NCBI GenBank assembly: GCA_051294375.1
Contig: CM119269.1
Coordinates: 3,792,069 to 3,856,068 of the forward strand
DNA: 64,000 nucleotides
Reading direction: 5' to 3'
Source of the DNA: Paraspadella gotoi
Lineage: Eukaryota > Chaetognatha
Position numbers and translations under genes: made by a program. The notes beneath the pieces were generated by a model that ran no database searches, had not been told where the DNA came from, and saw only the letters and a program-made list of their open reading frames with translations. The first letter of the stretch is position 1; the number at the start of each line of letters is the position of its first letter. Below, piece after piece: positions 59,053-64,000 of the stretch.

Positions 59053-59704
59053 GATGCAACCAATTAGTCGATCGAAGAATATTCCGACATATTGTTATTC
59101 ATTATCATTGCCGCAACTGTCTTTTCGAGATTAAGGTTTTTGGAGACATTGCAAGCGAAAGTACGTTCACGAAACACGAAGACAGCAGGAATATCGACCC
59201 CAGCCAATCCAGTCGGGAAACCTAATTCCGCCGAAATCACAAGAGCGGGGAAAAAAAAAAAAAAAACCCCAAAAAAATTCCCCGTCGGGAAAATGCGAAC
59301 CAGATAACAAAACTTTGTTCCCGGTTCAACTTTTTTTCTCCCAAAGGGAAAATTTCGCGTCGTTAAATTCGCCAATTTGTTTTATCGGCGTCGGGGTAAA
59401 ACCCTTTCAAAGGGCCCCTCCTAAAGCCTCCTTCGATGGCGGATCTAACGTCGAAATGATGGGAGTGGCGGGAGTACAGGAGAAAAGTGGAAAAGTATTG
59501 TCAAAGTGATGGAAACGAGAGAGTTTAAATCGGTCCTAGGTTTTGGTGGGAAAATGAAAGATGGAAATTGAGGTTGGCACCAATGAATGTTTGAGTACTA
59601 AATGCATAATAAATCGGGCTCAATGAGACTCTGAGCTCCAAATCTAAATACGTAAGTTTTTTTTTCTTTTTTTAAGAAAAATATATGGTGGACTAAAATC
59701 CACC

Positions 59705-59878
59705 AACCGTTCATCAAAGGCCATTGGTGCAGGAGGTAAGTCATTCGCTTCCCATCCCAAAGATCCGGGGTTCTAGCCCGGTAGCCGCCTAGCAGTTAAG
59801 AGGAGTGGGGCTTAACCCGCCTGTAATACGGTGTTACAGCCTGATCAGAAGCTCAGGGACTGCTTCTATTGAACGGTT
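59705..59878 (+). mobile_element. tRNA-derived SINE-like element
   Basis: TTGGTGCAGGAGG (59724-59736) resembles an A box and GGTTCTAGCCC (59769-59779) a B box, at tRNA-like spacing. A body with a small CTGTAA/TTACAG hairpin follows. The unit is framed by AACCGTTCA (59705-59713) and its reverse complement TGAACGGTT (59870-59878). The mirrored ends are unusual for a SINE. Confidence 0.45.
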
Positions 59879-59879
59879 C

Positions 59880-60440
59880 TGTCACTAATTCATATTAATT
59901 ATTACTGTCTTTTCAAATACCAGTTATTTGACATATTTTGACGTTTTGCAAAAGTCACGCGATCAGTTCGAAAACTTTTATATTGGAGTGTTTTTTTTTT
60001 CCCCCTTTTTTTTTCTTTTACACGATCATATCAATCATGCATGTCGGCATAACAAAATCGACACATACTACCAAAGCCACCCGGACCCAACGAAATACAT
60101 TTCTCAGAATCATGGGACGCAAAAAATTAGTTCTTCCTCACTAATTAAACTATAAACTTCCTGATAGAGAACTAACCTCGCCAAATTCAATATTTTCATC
60201 GTCCGCCCGAAAGTCTCGCGAAACGAAAAAAAAAACAAAAACAACAACCGGAAGCTCTTAAACATCCGCGTTTCGGACCCCGGATGTAATTTGTTTCCCT
60301 CTTTTCTCGAACGGCTGTTCATTCTCCGGCCTCACGCTCCATAAAATCTTGTATTCCGGCAAAACCGACTTTTCTCTCTTTTCTTTACCTTCTTTCGCTT
60401 TTTTTTTCCTTCGGGAATTCGAGGTCTTTCTCCGCCAATG
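59880..60440. other. Intergenic, no gene seen
   Basis: AT-rich then mixed sequence without recognised features. Confidence 0.5.
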
Positions 60441-60446
60441 TTGTCG

Positions 60447-60500
60447 TTTTGTTCGTCTTCGTCGTCGCCGTCATCGTCGTCGTCGTCGCCGTCGTCACGC
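60447..60500 (+). repeat. (CGT)n trinucleotide repeat, interrupted
   Basis: CGT units with CGC and CAT variants. Confidence 0.85.
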
Positions 60501-60849
60501 CAGGGGGATTTCTCTGTTATTGTTTACGTCGGTTTTGTGCTCAGAATATTTTTTTTTTGGGGGGGGGACTTGTTCCGGCCTTTCGCTTACCCCCCCTTCC
60601 CTCCGCCGACAAATCGTCAATTTTGTCGGCAAAGTTTTCTCAGAGGTCGGCTTAACGTCGGCCGTTCCCTCGCGTGAGGTTTCGAGTCAAAATCGTCGTG
60701 GACAATAAAATCACAATAGCCCGAGGGCGGAAAGGGCGAACGGTCTCACCCTCTAATTTCATTCACGGTAAATATATTTCTCTGCAGTCACATAGATTTA
60801 GCTTTCACTTCACTGACACCATACTGTTTACTGCATCAAAACATCTAAC

Positions 60850-60965
60850 ATCACATCCCACCACAGTATGATCTTGGTACATCATCATCACCTCACATCA
60901 CATCTGATCACATAACATCACATAACGTCACGTCACTCACCGCATCGAATAACATCACAGCATAG
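60850..60965 (+). repeat. ACATC/TCACA degenerate repeat
   Basis: Words such as CATCACA, AACATCAC and ACGTCAC recur irregularly. Confidence 0.6.

Positions 60966-64000
<3,035 letters not shown>

Overview
The window looks like nuclear DNA from an invertebrate animal in a draft assembly. Four runs of N (4445-4469, 29848-29872, 42261-42285 and 50644-50653), frequent single-base indels between near-identical copies, and breaks inside repeats all point to unpolished scaffolded contigs. The one gene recognised with confidence is animal: the C-terminal half of an SLC18-type vesicular transporter (VMAT/VAChT superfamily), split by GT-AG introns. The species cannot be told from the sequence. Almost everything else is non-coding: (CT)n/(GA)n, (GAAA)n and (ACG)n arrays, minisatellites, pyrimidine or purine tracts and AT-rich DNA.

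Layout. 1-4444 and 5929-10363 are the same segment twice: the last four SLC18 exons, the 3' flank and a long pyrimidine tract. The 25-N gap and three upstream SLC18 exons (4926-5766) lie between them, so the tandem copy is probably a false duplication of two haplotypes. 10364-29640 is gene-poor. It holds a TA-flanked MITE-like element (13259-13731), a promoter-like cluster of ETS, paired E-box and TATA motifs (14795-14863), a CpG-rich 21-bp repeat (18162-18245) and a possible terminal exon (22698-22819). 29640-32090 is a roughly 72-bp satellite whose unit is itself a diverged dimer. Its 3' flank appears twice (31830-32953 and 38478-39557). The 5.5 kb between those copies is A-rich, lacks CT/GA arrays and carries its own 230-bp direct repeat. 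42300-50340 is a giant inverted repeat with two arms of about 4 kb and a 62-bp spacer. Each arm holds the same candidate first exon and the same purine/pyrimidine tract. 50650-64000 is again gene-poor, with a candidate terminal exon (50851-51065), two POU octamers 21 bp apart, a G-quadruplex motif, two SINE-like pieces, a 34-bp minisatellite, a CTCF-like site and three (GA/CT)n arrays longer than 100 bp.

No operon-like or pathway grouping is visible, and no new biological system was convincingly found. The most interesting points are the replacement in the SLC18 protein of two aspartates (TM10 and TM11) that are essential in characterised VMATs, the 8-kb palindrome, the dimeric satellite with its embedded foreign-looking island, and the paired E-box promoter candidate. 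Most reading frames elsewhere are products of simple repeats.
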